Positions 1-7,322 of a DNA stretch of 35,457 nt are shown piece by piece. Below the pieces are notes generated by a model, which saw only the letters and a program-made list of their open reading frames with translations, was not told the DNA's origin and ran no database searches. This DNA is from an uncultured Lachnospiraceae bacterium. GTDB taxonomy: Bacteria; Bacillota; Clostridia; Lachnospirales; Lachnospiraceae. Each line of letters opens with the position of its first letter. Position 1 is the first letter of the stretch. The translations under genes and the position numbers were made by a program. Location: contig CANTEW010000028.1 of NCBI GenBank assembly GCA_947652925.1, forward strand, positions 1-35,457, given 5' to 3'.

Positions 1-31
1 TCAGACTGTAGACAAAGTACTGTATTCATGA

Positions 32-69
32 CCGCCTCTCTGATATAATGGAAGATATCAGGAAGGCGG
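32..69 (+). promoter_or_regulatory. Internal IS promoter inside a hairpin covering the transposase ribosome site
   Basis: An extended -10 box TGATATAAT lies at 41-49, upstream of a GGAAGG ribosome site at 61-66. The same stretch can fold: CCGCCT (32-37) pairs with AGGCGG (64-69), and TGATAT (41-46) pairs with ATATCA (55-60). Only transcripts entering from outside the element contain both arms, so read-through RNA would hide the ribosome site while the element's own transcript would not. This protective layout is known from other IS families; its operation here is inferred. Confidence 0.55.
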
Positions 70-77
70 TGTTTTTT

Positions 78-1583
78 ATGATGACAAAAAAGATAGATAA
101 GAAGAGGGACCAGATGATGGTCTTCTGTATGGATGATATGGTCCCCCAGGAGCACTCACTCCGGCTGATCGACGGGGCCATCGACTGGAGTTTTATCTAT
201 GACCTTGTGGAGGAGAGATACTGCCATGACAACGGACGACCGAGCATGGACCCGGTCATGCTGATCAAGATCCCTTTTATACAATACCTCTATGGGATCC
301 GGAGCATGCGCCAGACCATCCGTGAGATCGAGGTGAACGTCGCCTATAGATGGTCTTTAGGACTGGACATGATGGATCCAGTCCCGCATTTTTCTACCTT
401 TGGAAAGGACTACACCCGCCGTTTCAAGGATACGGACCTCTTCGAGCAGATCTTTGCCCATATCCTGGGGCAGTGTATGGATGCTGGCCTGGTGGATACC
501 AGCCAGATCTTTGTAGACGCCACCCATGTAAAGGCATGCGCAAATGGTAAGAAGATGAAGGAGCAGGCCGCGCATGAGCAGGCCCTATGGTATGAGGAGG
601 GACTGAAGGAGGAGATCGCACAGGACCGGGAACGTCATGGAAAGAGACCGTTGAGAGACAGAGACCGTGATGACCCGCCATCCGGTGGGAGTGCCGGTGG
701 TGATAGTGGCAGGACCCGCAAGTGCAGCACAACTGACCCAGAGAGTGGCTGGTTTAGGAAAGGGGAACATAAACACGTCTTTGCCTATGCCATGCAGACC
801 GCCTGTGACAGGAACGGATGGATACTGGGGTATACTGTCCATCCCGGGGATGAGCATGACAGCCGCACTTTTAAACCGTTGTATGATAAGATAAAAGGAT
901 ACGCGCCAGAGATGGTCATCATGGACGCCGGATACCGGACGCCGGCGATCGCCCATGAGCTGCTCACGGACGGTATCCTGCCATTGCTGCCTTATAAACG
1001 GCCGATGACAAAAAAAGGGTTTTTTAAGAAACATGAGTATGTATATGACGAGTACTACGACTGTTATATCTGCCCAGAAGATCACATCCTGACATACCGG
1101 GCGACGGACAGGGAGGGGTATAAGGAGTATAAGAGTTGTGCAGACCACTGCGCCCACTGCCCGAGCCTCAGGAGATGTACCCACAGCAAGAGCCATGTCA
1201 AGACGGTCACCAGGCATGTGTGGGAAGAGTATATGGAGACGGTGGAGGACATCCGCCATACCCGCGGGGACAGGGAGATCTATGCCCGGAGGAAGGAGAC
1301 CATCGAGCGGATCTTCGGGACTGCGAAAGAACAGCACGGGTCCCGTTATACACAGTACATAGGGAAGGCTCGGATGGAGATGAAAGCCGGACTCACCTTT
1401 GCGTGCATGGATTTGAAGAAACTGGCAAGGATCCTTGCCAGAAAGGGGCGAGGGGGACTACCGTCCAAGGGATGTCTACGTATTTTAAAGAAGATATATC
1501 TCACGATAAAAGAGAGGTGTTGGAGTTTTGCTCTGACACCTCTCTTTGTCTACAGTCTGAAACACGCTCTAGAGCGTGTTTGA
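78..1583 (+). CDS. IS1182-family DDE transposase
   Basis: The gene encodes a transposase of about 501 residues. The N-terminal half matches the DUF772-type domain of IS1182/IS5-like enzymes (EVNVAYRWSLGL and PHFSTFGKDYTRRF are typical). Catalytic acids fit FVDATHVKA (first D), VIMDAGYRTP (second D) and RKETIERIFGTAKE (E). Between the second D and the E lies a Cys/His cluster (YICPEDH, CADHCAHCPSLRRCTH), the zinc-ribbon-like insert common in IS1182 enzymes. ATG 78 (or 81) is chosen because GGAAGG lies upstream; an in-frame ATG at 48 precedes the ribosome site. The reading frame runs through the right inverted repeat, and its stop codon (1581-1583) is in the flanking repeat, so the last seven or so residues are borrowed from the insertion site. 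The gene appears intact and the element potentially active. Confidence 0.9.
   Translation: MMTKKIDKKRDQMMVFCMDDMVPQEHSLRLIDGAIDWSFIYDLVEERYCHDNGRPSMDPVMLIKIPFIQYLYGIRSMRQTIREIEVNVAYRWSLGLDMMDPVPHFSTFGKDYTRRFKDTDLFEQIFAHILGQCMDAGLVDTSQIFVDATHVKACANGKKMKEQAAHEQALWYEEGLKEEIAQDRERHGKRPLRDRDRDDPPSGGSAGGDSGRTRKCSTTDPESGWFRKGEHKHVFAYAMQTACDRNGWILGYTVHPGDEHDSRTFKPLYDKIKGYAPEMVIMDAGYRTPAIAHELLTDGILPLLPYKRPMTKKGFFKKHEYVYDEYYDCYICPEDHILTYRATDREGYKEYKSCADHCAHCPSLRRCTHSKSHVKTVTRHVWEEYMETVEDIRHTRGDREIYARRKETIERIFGTAKEQHGSRYTQYIGKARMEMKAGLTFACMDLKKLARILARKGRGGLPSKGCLRILKKIYLTIKERCWSFALTPLFVYSLKHALERV
1511..1545 (+). terminator. Hairpin near the right end of the IS1182 element
   Basis: AGAGAGGTGT (1511-1520) pairs perfectly with ACACCTCTCT (1536-1545), followed by TTTG. 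It lies inside the 3' end of the transposase reading frame, just before the right inverted repeat. It may terminate or slow transcription leaving the element. The T-run is short, so terminator function is uncertain. Confidence 0.4.
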
Positions 1584-2562
1584 AAATTAAAAAATATACA
1601 AAACACACGTTTCCATAATCCCTATCTTATGGTATCATCTAACTAAAAGGAGGCATTATGAAAAAACGTTATGAACTATCCGACCAAGAATGGGGACAGA
1701 TCGCTGGGTTATCTCCAAAAGAAAATACTGGGAAACGCGGACGTCCATCAAAAGATAACAGGATCATGCTCAACGCAATGGTATGGATTGTACGCAGTGG
1801 CGCCCCATGGCGTGACCTCCCGGAACGTTATGGTCCATGGGAGACTGTATATAGCAGGTTCAGTAAATGGATCGATGATGGGATCCTTGATAACATCTTC
1901 CGTATACTCAGCCTTGAGGCTGAGTTGGAGGATCTATCTATAGATGCTTCTATTGTACAGGCACATCAGCACAGCGCAGGTGCTAAAAAAGGGGGCTTCC
2001 CAATGAGATAAGGGCACAGCCGCGGCGGTGCCAGTACGAAGATCCACGCAGCCGTAAACTCTTACGGATACCCCGTATACCTGCTCCTCAGCGAAGGACA
2101 GCGTGATGACATCACTATGGCCATACCACTCTTGGAACATATAGAGCTGGAAGGCTGCCGTGTACTCGCGGACAAGGGCTATGACAGCAATACCTTGATA
2201 GACTGTATCTATGGCCAGGGTGCTGAGCCTGTGATCCCATCCAGGAAAGGGGCAAAGTTTGAACGTCGCTGCGACTGGTGGCTGTATAAAGAACGCCATC
2301 TGGTCGAAAAACTTTTTTTTAAGATTGAAGGCGTTCCGAAGGATCGCAACACGTTATGATAAATATGCATTTACATATATGGGATTTTTGTGCATCGCCT
2401 CTATCTTGATCTGGATAAGATAGACCACTGTTCAAAAAATAAAGTTTGTAAAAACTCTTTTTTGCATGCTCTTTTATACATAATATACAACTTTTGCGAA
2501 TATCATCTTATCTTATTTTGTGTATATTTTCTATAAAAAAATATTTTTCAAACACACTCTAG
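1569..2562 (+). mobile_element. IS5-family (IS427-like) insertion sequence, decayed
   Basis: The ends are CTAGAGCGTGTTTGAAAA at 1569-1586 and TTTTTCAAACACACTCTAG at 2544-2562, inverted with one mismatch over about 18 bp and flanked or ended by CTAG. AT-rich sequence inside both ends (AAATATACAAAA left, TTTTGTGTATATTTT right) is also roughly complementary. The element holds a transposase gene split by lesions. The same terminal sequence is found on several gene-free repeats in this window, which makes this IS the likely source of the transposase that moved them. A CTAG/TA target fits the IS427 group of the IS5 family. From 2424 to the right end and on to 2630 I see no gene. Confidence 0.8.
1658..2423 (+). 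pseudogene. IS5-family transposase, disrupted
   Basis: A first segment (1658-2011) encodes the N-terminal domain (RYELSDQEWGQIAGL, SGAPWRDLPERYGPW, typical of IS5/IS427 enzymes) and the first catalytic D in LSIDASIVQAHQHSAG. It ends at a TAA (2009-2011) shortly after a run of A and G. The same frame continues with GHSRGGASTKIHA, VLADKGYDSN (second D) and YKERHLVEKLFF (E) to 2359. After about 2332 the expected C-terminus (FRRIATRYDKYAFTYMGF) is in another frame and ends at 2423. IS427-type elements can use programmed frameshifting at the first junction, but the in-frame TAA plus a second shift makes inactivity more likely. An AGGAGG ribosome site precedes the ATG. Confidence 0.8.
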
Positions 2563-2630
2563 CACACATTTGATCATATATATTCCATTATTTGATGTGA
2601 TATAGTATAATGCTGTTATGGATAATCCGC

Positions 2631-2754
2631 TTTAGAGCGTGTTTGAAAACCGCTTTCTGTCAACTGTATGTCACACTTTGTCCCAAAGGGGGATGATATG
2701 GAAAATCTGTCTGAATGAGGAGCAGATTTTCCGCAGAGTAGGGCGTGCAGATGG
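2631..2754 (+). repeat. MITE-like repeat, copy with only a left end
   Basis: It starts TTTAGAGCGTGTTTGAAAA and continues with blocks shared with the complete copy at 34583-34748: GCTTT-TGTCAAC-GTA-GTCACA near the left end, GATCTGTC/ATCTGTCTGAATGA in the middle, and CCGCAGAGTAGGGCGTGCAGATGG (against CCGCAAAGTGGGGCGTACGGATGG) near the right. The right inverted repeat is not recognisable; the sequence runs into the leader of the His-rich gene at 2795. Confidence 0.7.
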
Positions 2755-2794
2755 AGAGCATAGCCTATGATAAAAATTCAGGAGGGATCAAAAA

Positions 2795-3229
2795 ATGAGT
2801 GGATCACATGAAAGTTGTGACGGGCATCATATTCATGAACATCACCATGGACATCGTCATGGGGGCAGCAAGGTGATGATGGGAAGTGCAGATGGACATA
2901 TCCTGGGGACGATGACTGCCTATACCCCGGCATCTCTGCCTTTGGCTGAGATGAATATGAAGCTGTCTATGAAAGATGTTGTTGTTTTTGTAAAGGAACA
3001 CGGCGGTGTCCCGCTGCAGGTCAAAGCCAGTTTGAAAGATACGGCCGCTACTGTCCTCCTCAATATGGTCGGGTCGGAGATCTTTCATTCGGAATATGCA
3101 GAGAGTACGGAGACGGATGCGACAAGGGTAAAATGTAAACTGTTGGTAATAGCAGATGGATTGGATGCTGATCTGTTGAAGGGGGCACTTGAGACTTATA
3201 TGGGTTATTTTATGGATAATTCGTTTTAG
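2795..3229 (+). CDS. Small His-rich protein of unknown function
   Basis: The product has 144 residues. The first 25 contain a dense run of histidines (GHHIHEHHHGHRHGG), a likely metal-binding segment. The rest is a compact soluble-looking domain with no signal peptide or membrane segment; I do not recognise its family. An AGGAGG ribosome site lies at 2781-2786, well spaced from ATG 2795. The gene sits alone between two repeats: a MITE-like copy ends in its leader, and its TAG stop (3227-3229) is the first triplet of the next repeat. The last codons plus repeat start (ATGGATAATTCGTTTTAG...) are nearly duplicated at 2619-2652, just before the upstream repeat, suggesting a lost tandem copy or a flank duplication. 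A metal-storage or metal-sensing role is only a guess from the histidines. Confidence 0.65.
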   Translation: MSGSHESCDGHHIHEHHHGHRHGGSKVMMGSADGHILGTMTAYTPASLPLAEMNMKLSMKDVVVFVKEHGGVPLQVKASLKDTAATVLLNMVGSEIFHSEYAESTETDATRVKCKLLVIADGLDADLLKGALETYMGYFMDNSF

Positions 3230-3456
3230 GGCGTGTTTTAAAACCCTCTAAATTTTGTAAATAATACGAACATTTGGTACGGTCCATGGCCGCTCAGGCC
3301 TTTGGATGTGTACTTTTCTACGAGAAAAGTACCAAAAGCGCCGGGAGATCACGGATCTCACCCGGATCCCTTAGAACGCTTTTTGAAAGTCAGGTAGCCT
3401 ATTATCTGGAAATTTGCGGTGATCAAAGGGGATCTTAGTTTTTAAAACACGTTTTA
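3227..3456 (+). repeat. MITE-like repeat with hairpin core
   Basis: The ends are degenerate inverted repeats: TAGGGCGTGTTTTAAAA at the left (3227-3243) and TTTTAAAACACGTTTTA at the right, related to the AGAGCGTGTTTGAAAA end family. Inside is a hairpin GTACTTTTCT-ACG-AGAAAAGTAC (about 3310-3332), then CCAAAAGCGCCGGGAGATCAC with a second dyad. This core (about 3286-3388) reappears reversed at about 10941-11040. No gene lies between 3230 and 3513. Confidence 0.65.
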
Positions 3457-3474
3457 GCACGGTCAGAAATGCAT

Positions 3475-3515
3475 AAAAACAGGTATGTAAGATCGATCTT
3501 ACATACCTGTTTTTT
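3475..3515. terminator. Bidirectional terminator after the Met transporter operon
   Basis: A perfect 20-bp inverted repeat centred between 3494 and 3495 (AAAAACAGGTATGTAAGATC and its complement) is bordered by A5 and T6 tracts. It can therefore work in either direction. It lies directly after the stop of metI on the minus strand. Confidence 0.9.
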
Positions 3516-4176
3516 ATGCCCGGCGTTTATCCAGCCGTTTTGATAACATCATCCCCAGTCCCTGCAGGAGTTGGACCAGGAGTACTAATATGACGATGGT
3601 CACTAACATGACATCCGTCTGGTATCGGTAATATCCATATCGGATAGCGATGTCTCCCAGACCACCGCCGCCCACGACACCTGCCATTGCAGAATAGCCC
3701 AGGATGGTGCCGATGGCGATCGTGACGCCGACCAGTAGGGATGTCCTTGCTTCTGCGAGCAGCACTTTCCAGATGATGGAGGTTGTATTGGCTCCCATGC
3801 TCATGGCGGCTTCGATCACGCCGCGGTCTACTTCTTTTAATGAAGATTCAACCATTCGTGCGATAAAAGGTGCGGCGGCGATCACTAGAGGTACGACTGT
3901 CGCGCTGGGACCATAGCTTTTTCCTACGATGGCCTTTGTTATCGGTATCACTAAGATCAAGAGGATCAGGAAAGGGATACTCCTCACCAGGTTTGCGATG
4001 AAGTCCAGTATCTTATATAAGAAAGCGTTAGGCCGGATCCCTTCTTTATCAGTCACTGCCAGCAGGATCCCCATGGGCAGTCCTAAGATATAGCCGAACA
4101 GTGTGGACATAAGAGTCATATACAGGGTATCCACGGTCCCGTCCACCAACATAGTGATCATTTCATTATCCCACAT
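3514..4176 (-). CDS. metI: MetI-type ABC transporter permease (methionine family)
   Basis: This is the membrane subunit of a methionine-type importer, 220 residues with about five hydrophobic segments. The family motif is visible as EAAMSMGANTTSIIWKVLLAEA, the EAA loop that contacts the ATPase, and the C-terminal half has the typical GYSAMAGVVGGGGLGDIA. ATG 4176 is preferred over a GTG at 4194 because GGAGG precedes it by about 8 nt. The gene overlaps the end of metN by 11 nt, implying translational coupling. It is the last gene of a leftward operon (binding protein, ATPase, permease) and ends in a strong terminator. The substrate could be methionine or another sulfur amino acid. Confidence 0.93.
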   Translation of the reverse strand: MWDNEMITMLVDGTVDTLYMTLMSTLFGYILGLPMGILLAVTDKEGIRPNAFLYKILDFIANLVRSIPFLILLILVIPITKAIVGKSYGPSATVVPLVIAAAPFIARMVESSLKEVDRGVIEAAMSMGANTTSIIWKVLLAEARTSLLVGVTIAIGTILGYSAMAGVVGGGGLGDIAIRYGYYRYQTDVMLVTIVILVLLVQLLQGLGMMLSKRLDKRRA

Positions 4177-5173
4177 CTTCCAATTCCTCCACACCCAATT
4201 TTTCCTGCCTAAAATATTCGACCATCTTGTCCGCTGTCAATCGATCTTCCGGTAACTGGAGGATCATCTCACCTTCTGCCTTTCCATTTATATTTTTTGT
4301 ATCTGCATAAAGGATGTTCAGCGGTGTTTTGTATAAAAGGACCACATTGCCGATCACAGGCTCAAAAGACGATTGTCCAGAAAAAGTGATCCTCACCAGT
4401 CGTTTTCCATGCATCTGTTTGATCTGGCTGCCGGCATTTAGGATCAGTCTCCGTGCTGCTTCTGTCTTGGGTGCATGGAAGAGGGCTTCTACACTCCCGG
4501 ATTCTGCCAGTTTCCCATGATCCAGGACTGCCACATGGCTGCAGATCTCTTGGATGACGCTCATCTCATGGGTGATCACCACGATGGTGATCCCAAAGTC
4601 CTGGTTGATCTTTTTGAGCAGTGCGAGGATCGACTTTGTTGTCTGGGGATCTAATGCACTGGTGGCTTCGTCACAGAGCAGTATCTCTGGGTCGGAGGCT
4701 AGCACACGGGCGATCGCCACTCGTTGTTTCTGACCGCCTGACAGCTGGGCGGGGTAGGACCTTGCCTTTTCTTCCAGGCCCACTGTTTTCAGGAATTCCA
4801 GGGCGCGTTTCCTTGCCTCTTTCTTTTTCATGCCGGCGATCTCCATGGGGAAACACACATTGTCCAGCACAGTCCGCTGCATGAGCAGATTAAAATGCTG
4901 GAAGATCATGCCTATCTTCTGGCGTGTTTTGCGCAGCTCAGCTTCTGAAAGGTCAGGAAGGTTTTTATCCCCTATAAATACTTTTCCGGAGGATGGGCGT
5001 TCCAATAGGTTCAGACATCGCACCAATGTACTTTTTCCCGCACCGGAAAGCCCGATGATCCCAAAGATATCCCCTTTTTCGATGGAAAAGTTGACGTCAT
5101 CTACGGCAGCGGTCTCCCCTGCGCTGGATTGAAATACCTTTTTTAAATGTTCTACTTTAATGATCGGTCCCAT
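4166..5173 (-). CDS. metN: MetN-type ABC transporter ATPase with NIL domain
   Basis: This is the ATP-hydrolysing subunit, 335 residues, the usual MetN length. It shows Walker A GLSGAGKST, the Q-loop IFQHFNLL, signature LSGGQKQR, Walker B ILLCDEATSALDP and H-loop VITHEM. The last ~90 residues (from about KRLVRITFSGQSSFEPV) look like the NIL domain, which in this family binds methionine inside the cell and inhibits transport. AAGGAG precedes ATG 5173. The stop overlaps the metI start. The gene follows the binding-protein gene after a 159-nt gap holding a stable stem-loop. Confidence 0.95.
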   Translation of the reverse strand: MGPIIKVEHLKKVFQSSAGETAAVDDVNFSIEKGDIFGIIGLSGAGKSTLVRCLNLLERPSSGKVFIGDKNLPDLSEAELRKTRQKIGMIFQHFNLLMQRTVLDNVCFPMEIAGMKKKEARKRALEFLKTVGLEEKARSYPAQLSGGQKQRVAIARVLASDPEILLCDEATSALDPQTTKSILALLKKINQDFGITIVVITHEMSVIQEICSHVAVLDHGKLAESGSVEALFHAPKTEAARRLILNAGSQIKQMHGKRLVRITFSGQSSFEPVIGNVVLLYKTPLNILYADTKNINGKAEGEMILQLPEDRLTADKMVEYFRQEKLGVEELEDVG

Positions 5174-5285
5174 TTTATCTTACTCCTTATGTATGTGGGT
5201 CGGTGGCATTGCTGATCGAGGACGATGCAGCGCGGGTGCAAAAGATGGATATTTACTGCTGAGAGATCGATGCAATGCTGTAGTA

Positions 5286-5315
5286 GATCGGGGATACGCA
5301 GCTGTATCCCCGATC
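5286..5315 (-). promoter_or_regulatory. Intercistronic stem-loop between the binding-protein gene and metN
   Basis: GATCGGGGATAC (5286-5297) pairs perfectly with GTATCCCCGATC (5304-5315) around a 6-nt loop. It lies just after the stop of the binding-protein gene on the minus strand and has no T-run. Such structures often protect upstream mRNA or reduce read-through, raising binding protein relative to ATPase and permease. That role is inferred. Confidence 0.55.
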
Positions 5316-5332
5316 GGTCGTCTTACACTGTT

Positions 5333-7009
5333 TTATTCTTCGAATGGGATGACTGCCCCATCGTATGTGTCCTCGATATATGTCTTGATCTCATCAGATG
5401 TTAAGGCATTTATCAATGCCTGGATGCCGTCTGTTGACTCATTGCCTTCTTTGACTGCGATGACATTCACATAAGTCTTAGCGGCTTCGGAATCTGATGT
5501 TTCATAAGCGATAGCGTCTTTGGCCACAGAGAAACCAGCCTGGAGCGCATAGTTTCCGTTCAGTACCACGTAAGCTACTTCGTCTTTGACCCTGGATACC
5601 TGGGCGGCTTCCAGTTCCTGGATCTGGACATCGTGGGGATTCTCTTCAATGTCTTTTACAGTGGCTGCCAGACCTGCGCCCTCTTTCAATGTGATTACGC
5701 CGTTGGCTTCCAGGAGCAGCAATGCCCTTGCTTCATTTGTTGTATCGTTGGGTACTGCGATCACGTCTCCTTTTTCCAGATCATCCAGAGATGTTTTGGT
5801 CCCCGGGTAGATGCCGAACGGTTCATAATGGATGCCGCCGGCGTTGACCAGGTGTGTGCCCTGTTCATTGTTGAAATCGTCCAGATAGGGGATGTGCTGG
5901 AAGTAGTTTGCGTCAAATTCTCCATTTTCCACCACCAGATTTGGCTGTACATAGTCGTCAAATACGGTTATCTCAAGATCCCATCCCTCTTTTTTCAGGA
6001 TCTCTTTTGCCTCTTCTAAGATCTCAGCATGAGGTGTAGAAGAAGCTGCGACGGTGATACTGCCCTTGTCTTCAGCAGGAGCTTCGTCAGCAGTATCGGC
6101 CGGTGTTGTCTCTTCAGGCTCTGCTGCATCGCCCTCTAATACACCGCCTTCTACGACTAAGCTGTCAGCATCCACTTCTGTGCCGTAGACTGGTTCCAGA
6201 GTCTCTTTGTAATCCGCATGGAAGAAATCTTCGCCGGCCAGCAGCCTGATCTCCTGGTTGATCCAGTCTCTCAATGTGTTGTTTCCTTTGGATACAGCCG
6301 GAGCGATGGTGTCCAGATCCCCCAGGGATTGGATGCCTACAGAGAAGCCCTCATTCTGGAGAGCCCAGGCGAGGAGTTCTGTATTATCGGTAGAGAGAGC
6401 ATCTCCTCTGCCGTCTAACAGGGCATTGTAGGCTTCTGTATACTGATCGAATTTGAGGAGTTCTACGTCTGGGTAGTTTTCTGTAAAATATGTTTCTGCG
6501 GTGGTGCCTTTTGCCACGATCAGCTTTTTGCCTTTTAAGTCTTCAGGTTTTGTGATCAGGGAATCATCCGGTGAGACGACCCCCAGGGCGACTTTCATGT
6601 AAGGCAGTGCAAAGTCTACAGACTGGGCACGCTCATCTGTCACTGTAAAGTTCGCGAGGATCACATCGACTTTTCCTGATTCTAAGTACTCCACACGACT
6701 TGCAGGTTCTGTGGATACATAGATCAGTTTGACGCCCAGGTCTTCGGCCAGCCGTTTGGCAAAATATATGTCGTAGCCTTGATATTCACCGTTCTCATCC
6801 ACATATCCGAATGGGTTTTTGTCACTGAATACCCCGATGGTGATCTTCCCGCTCTCTTTTATCTCATCCAGGGTGCGGTATATGCCCTCACTTTCTTCTT
6901 CTTTTTCTGTTCCTGCCGTCTGGCTCTCTGTGTCTTCTTTTTTTCCGCATCCGGTGAGCGATGCAAAGACGAGGATGAACGCCAGCAGCAATGAGACTGC
7001 TTTCTTCAT
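5333..7009 (-). CDS. Lipoprotein fusing an amino-acid-type (SBP_bac_3) and a MetQ/NlpA-type binding domain
   Basis: The product has 558 residues, about twice a normal binding protein. A signal peptide with lipobox LTGC anchors it to the membrane. Residues ~45-275 are an SBP_bac_3 domain (GKITIGVFSDKNPFGYVD, GYDIYFAKRLAEDLGVKL, VDVILANFTVTDERA), normally paired with His/Gln/Cys-type permeases. An acidic Pro/Glu/Asp linker (~276-315) leads to a NlpA/MetQ domain (ITVAASSTPHAEILE, FDANYFQHIPYLDDFN, AVPNDTTNEARALLLLE), normally paired with MetNI. Both domains appear complete. The gene leads the operon with metN and metI, the only permease genes beside it, so two binding folds seem to feed one MetNI pore. 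AAGGAAGGAG precedes the ATG and a consensus promoter lies upstream. Likely ligands are methionine and a related amino acid such as cystine; this is inference. Confidence 0.9.
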   Translation of the reverse strand: MKKAVSLLLAFILVFASLTGCGKKEDTESQTAGTEKEEESEGIYRTLDEIKESGKITIGVFSDKNPFGYVDENGEYQGYDIYFAKRLAEDLGVKLIYVSTEPASRVEYLESGKVDVILANFTVTDERAQSVDFALPYMKVALGVVSPDDSLITKPEDLKGKKLIVAKGTTAETYFTENYPDVELLKFDQYTEAYNALLDGRGDALSTDNTELLAWALQNEGFSVGIQSLGDLDTIAPAVSKGNNTLRDWINQEIRLLAGEDFFHADYKETLEPVYGTEVDADSLVVEGGVLEGDAAEPEETTPADTADEAPAEDKGSITVAASSTPHAEILEEAKEILKKEGWDLEITVFDDYVQPNLVVENGEFDANYFQHIPYLDDFNNEQGTHLVNAGGIHYEPFGIYPGTKTSLDDLEKGDVIAVPNDTTNEARALLLLEANGVITLKEGAGLAATVKDIEENPHDVQIQELEAAQVSRVKDEVAYVVLNGNYALQAGFSVAKDAIAYETSDSEAAKTYVNVIAVKEGNESTDGIQALINALTSDEIKTYIEDTYDGAVIPFEE

Positions 7010-7039
7010 GATAAGCTCCTTCCTTGATTTAGATATATT

Positions 7040-7067
7040 AAAAACCGCCGTGGATGGCTGGGTTTTT
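7040..7067 (-). promoter_or_regulatory. Stem-loop in the leader of the Met transporter operon
   Basis: On the minus strand AAAAACC pairs with GGTTTTT around an inner GCC/GGC stem, ending in T5. It lies between the promoter and the start codon of the fused binding-protein gene, so it could act as a small attenuator. The sequence does not match a SAM riboswitch or T-box that I can recognise. Confidence 0.35.
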
Positions 7068-7089
7068 ACTGGATATTACATATATTTCA

Positions 7090-7133
7090 TACTAATTTAG
7101 TAGGATTATAACAGTGCATTCTTATCCTGTCAA
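7090..7133 (-). promoter_or_regulatory. Consensus promoter and palindromic operator candidate for the Met transporter operon
   Basis: On the minus strand, TTGACA (7128-7133 on the plus strand) is followed after exactly 17 nt by TATAAT (7105-7110). Immediately downstream, at the expected transcription start, is the dyad TACTAAATTAGTA (7090-7102). An AT-rich palindrome there is well placed for a repressor. Given the sulfur-uptake genes on both sides, an Rrf2/CymR-type sulfur regulator is a reasonable guess but is not shown. Confidence 0.75.
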
Positions 7134-7169
7134 TATATAATACATATTTTAATAAATTTGACTTGTTTC

Positions 7170-7307
7170 GTCAAGCTGATATACTTTGAGTGATACTGGA
7201 CAACAAACGTTTGCTTAAAAATGGGTTGAATCTTGGATAGCCATGTGATAATATGTCCAGTGTCAAGTGAATATACTTTGAAAATATACGGGACAATCGT
7301 TTGATCT
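7170..7307 (+). promoter_or_regulatory. Promoter of the sulfate operon flanked by long direct repeats
   Basis: A promoter TTGAAT (7226-7231), 17 nt, TAATAT (7249-7254) faces the sulfate operon. On each side is an imperfect direct repeat of about 42 bp: GTCAAG...ATATACTTTGA...ATAC-GGACAA...CGTTTG begins at about 7170 and again at about 7262. An inverted pair, GATACTGGACA (7192-7202) and TGTCCAGTGTC (7254-7264), links the repeats. The arrangement suggests a regulator binding upstream and downstream of the promoter, possibly with looping. Confidence 0.5.
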
Positions 7308-7322
7308 ATGGAGGCGGATATC

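Larger units (their letters stand above)
1..1560 (+). mobile_element. IS1182-family insertion sequence, apparently complete
   Basis: The element is bounded by perfect 17-bp inverted repeats: TCAGACTGTAGACAAAG at 1-17 and its reverse complement at 1544-1560. It carries one long transposase gene. The left end coincides with the start of the window, so the left flank and any target duplication cannot be seen. The right end abuts AACACGCTCTAG, which looks like the end of a MITE/IS5-type repeat, so this element seems to have landed inside or beside that repeat. Confidence 0.85.

Noticed and set aside
585-1337. Long minus-strand open frame (250 codons) inside the IS1182 transposase
   Set aside because: It mirrors the coding strand, has no ribosome site or recognisable domain; several similar antisense frames (e.g. 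17347-18579 in jetC) were rejected likewise.
3300-3390. Retron or other structured RNA from the double-hairpin repeat core
   Set aside because: No reverse transcriptase gene is adjacent, and the core recurs after cysA in reverse orientation, which fits a mobile repeat better.
7010-7089. SAM riboswitch or T-box in the leader of the Met transporter operon
   Set aside because: The leader is under 100 nt, lacks the conserved SAM-I and T-box words, and shows only one weak hairpin.
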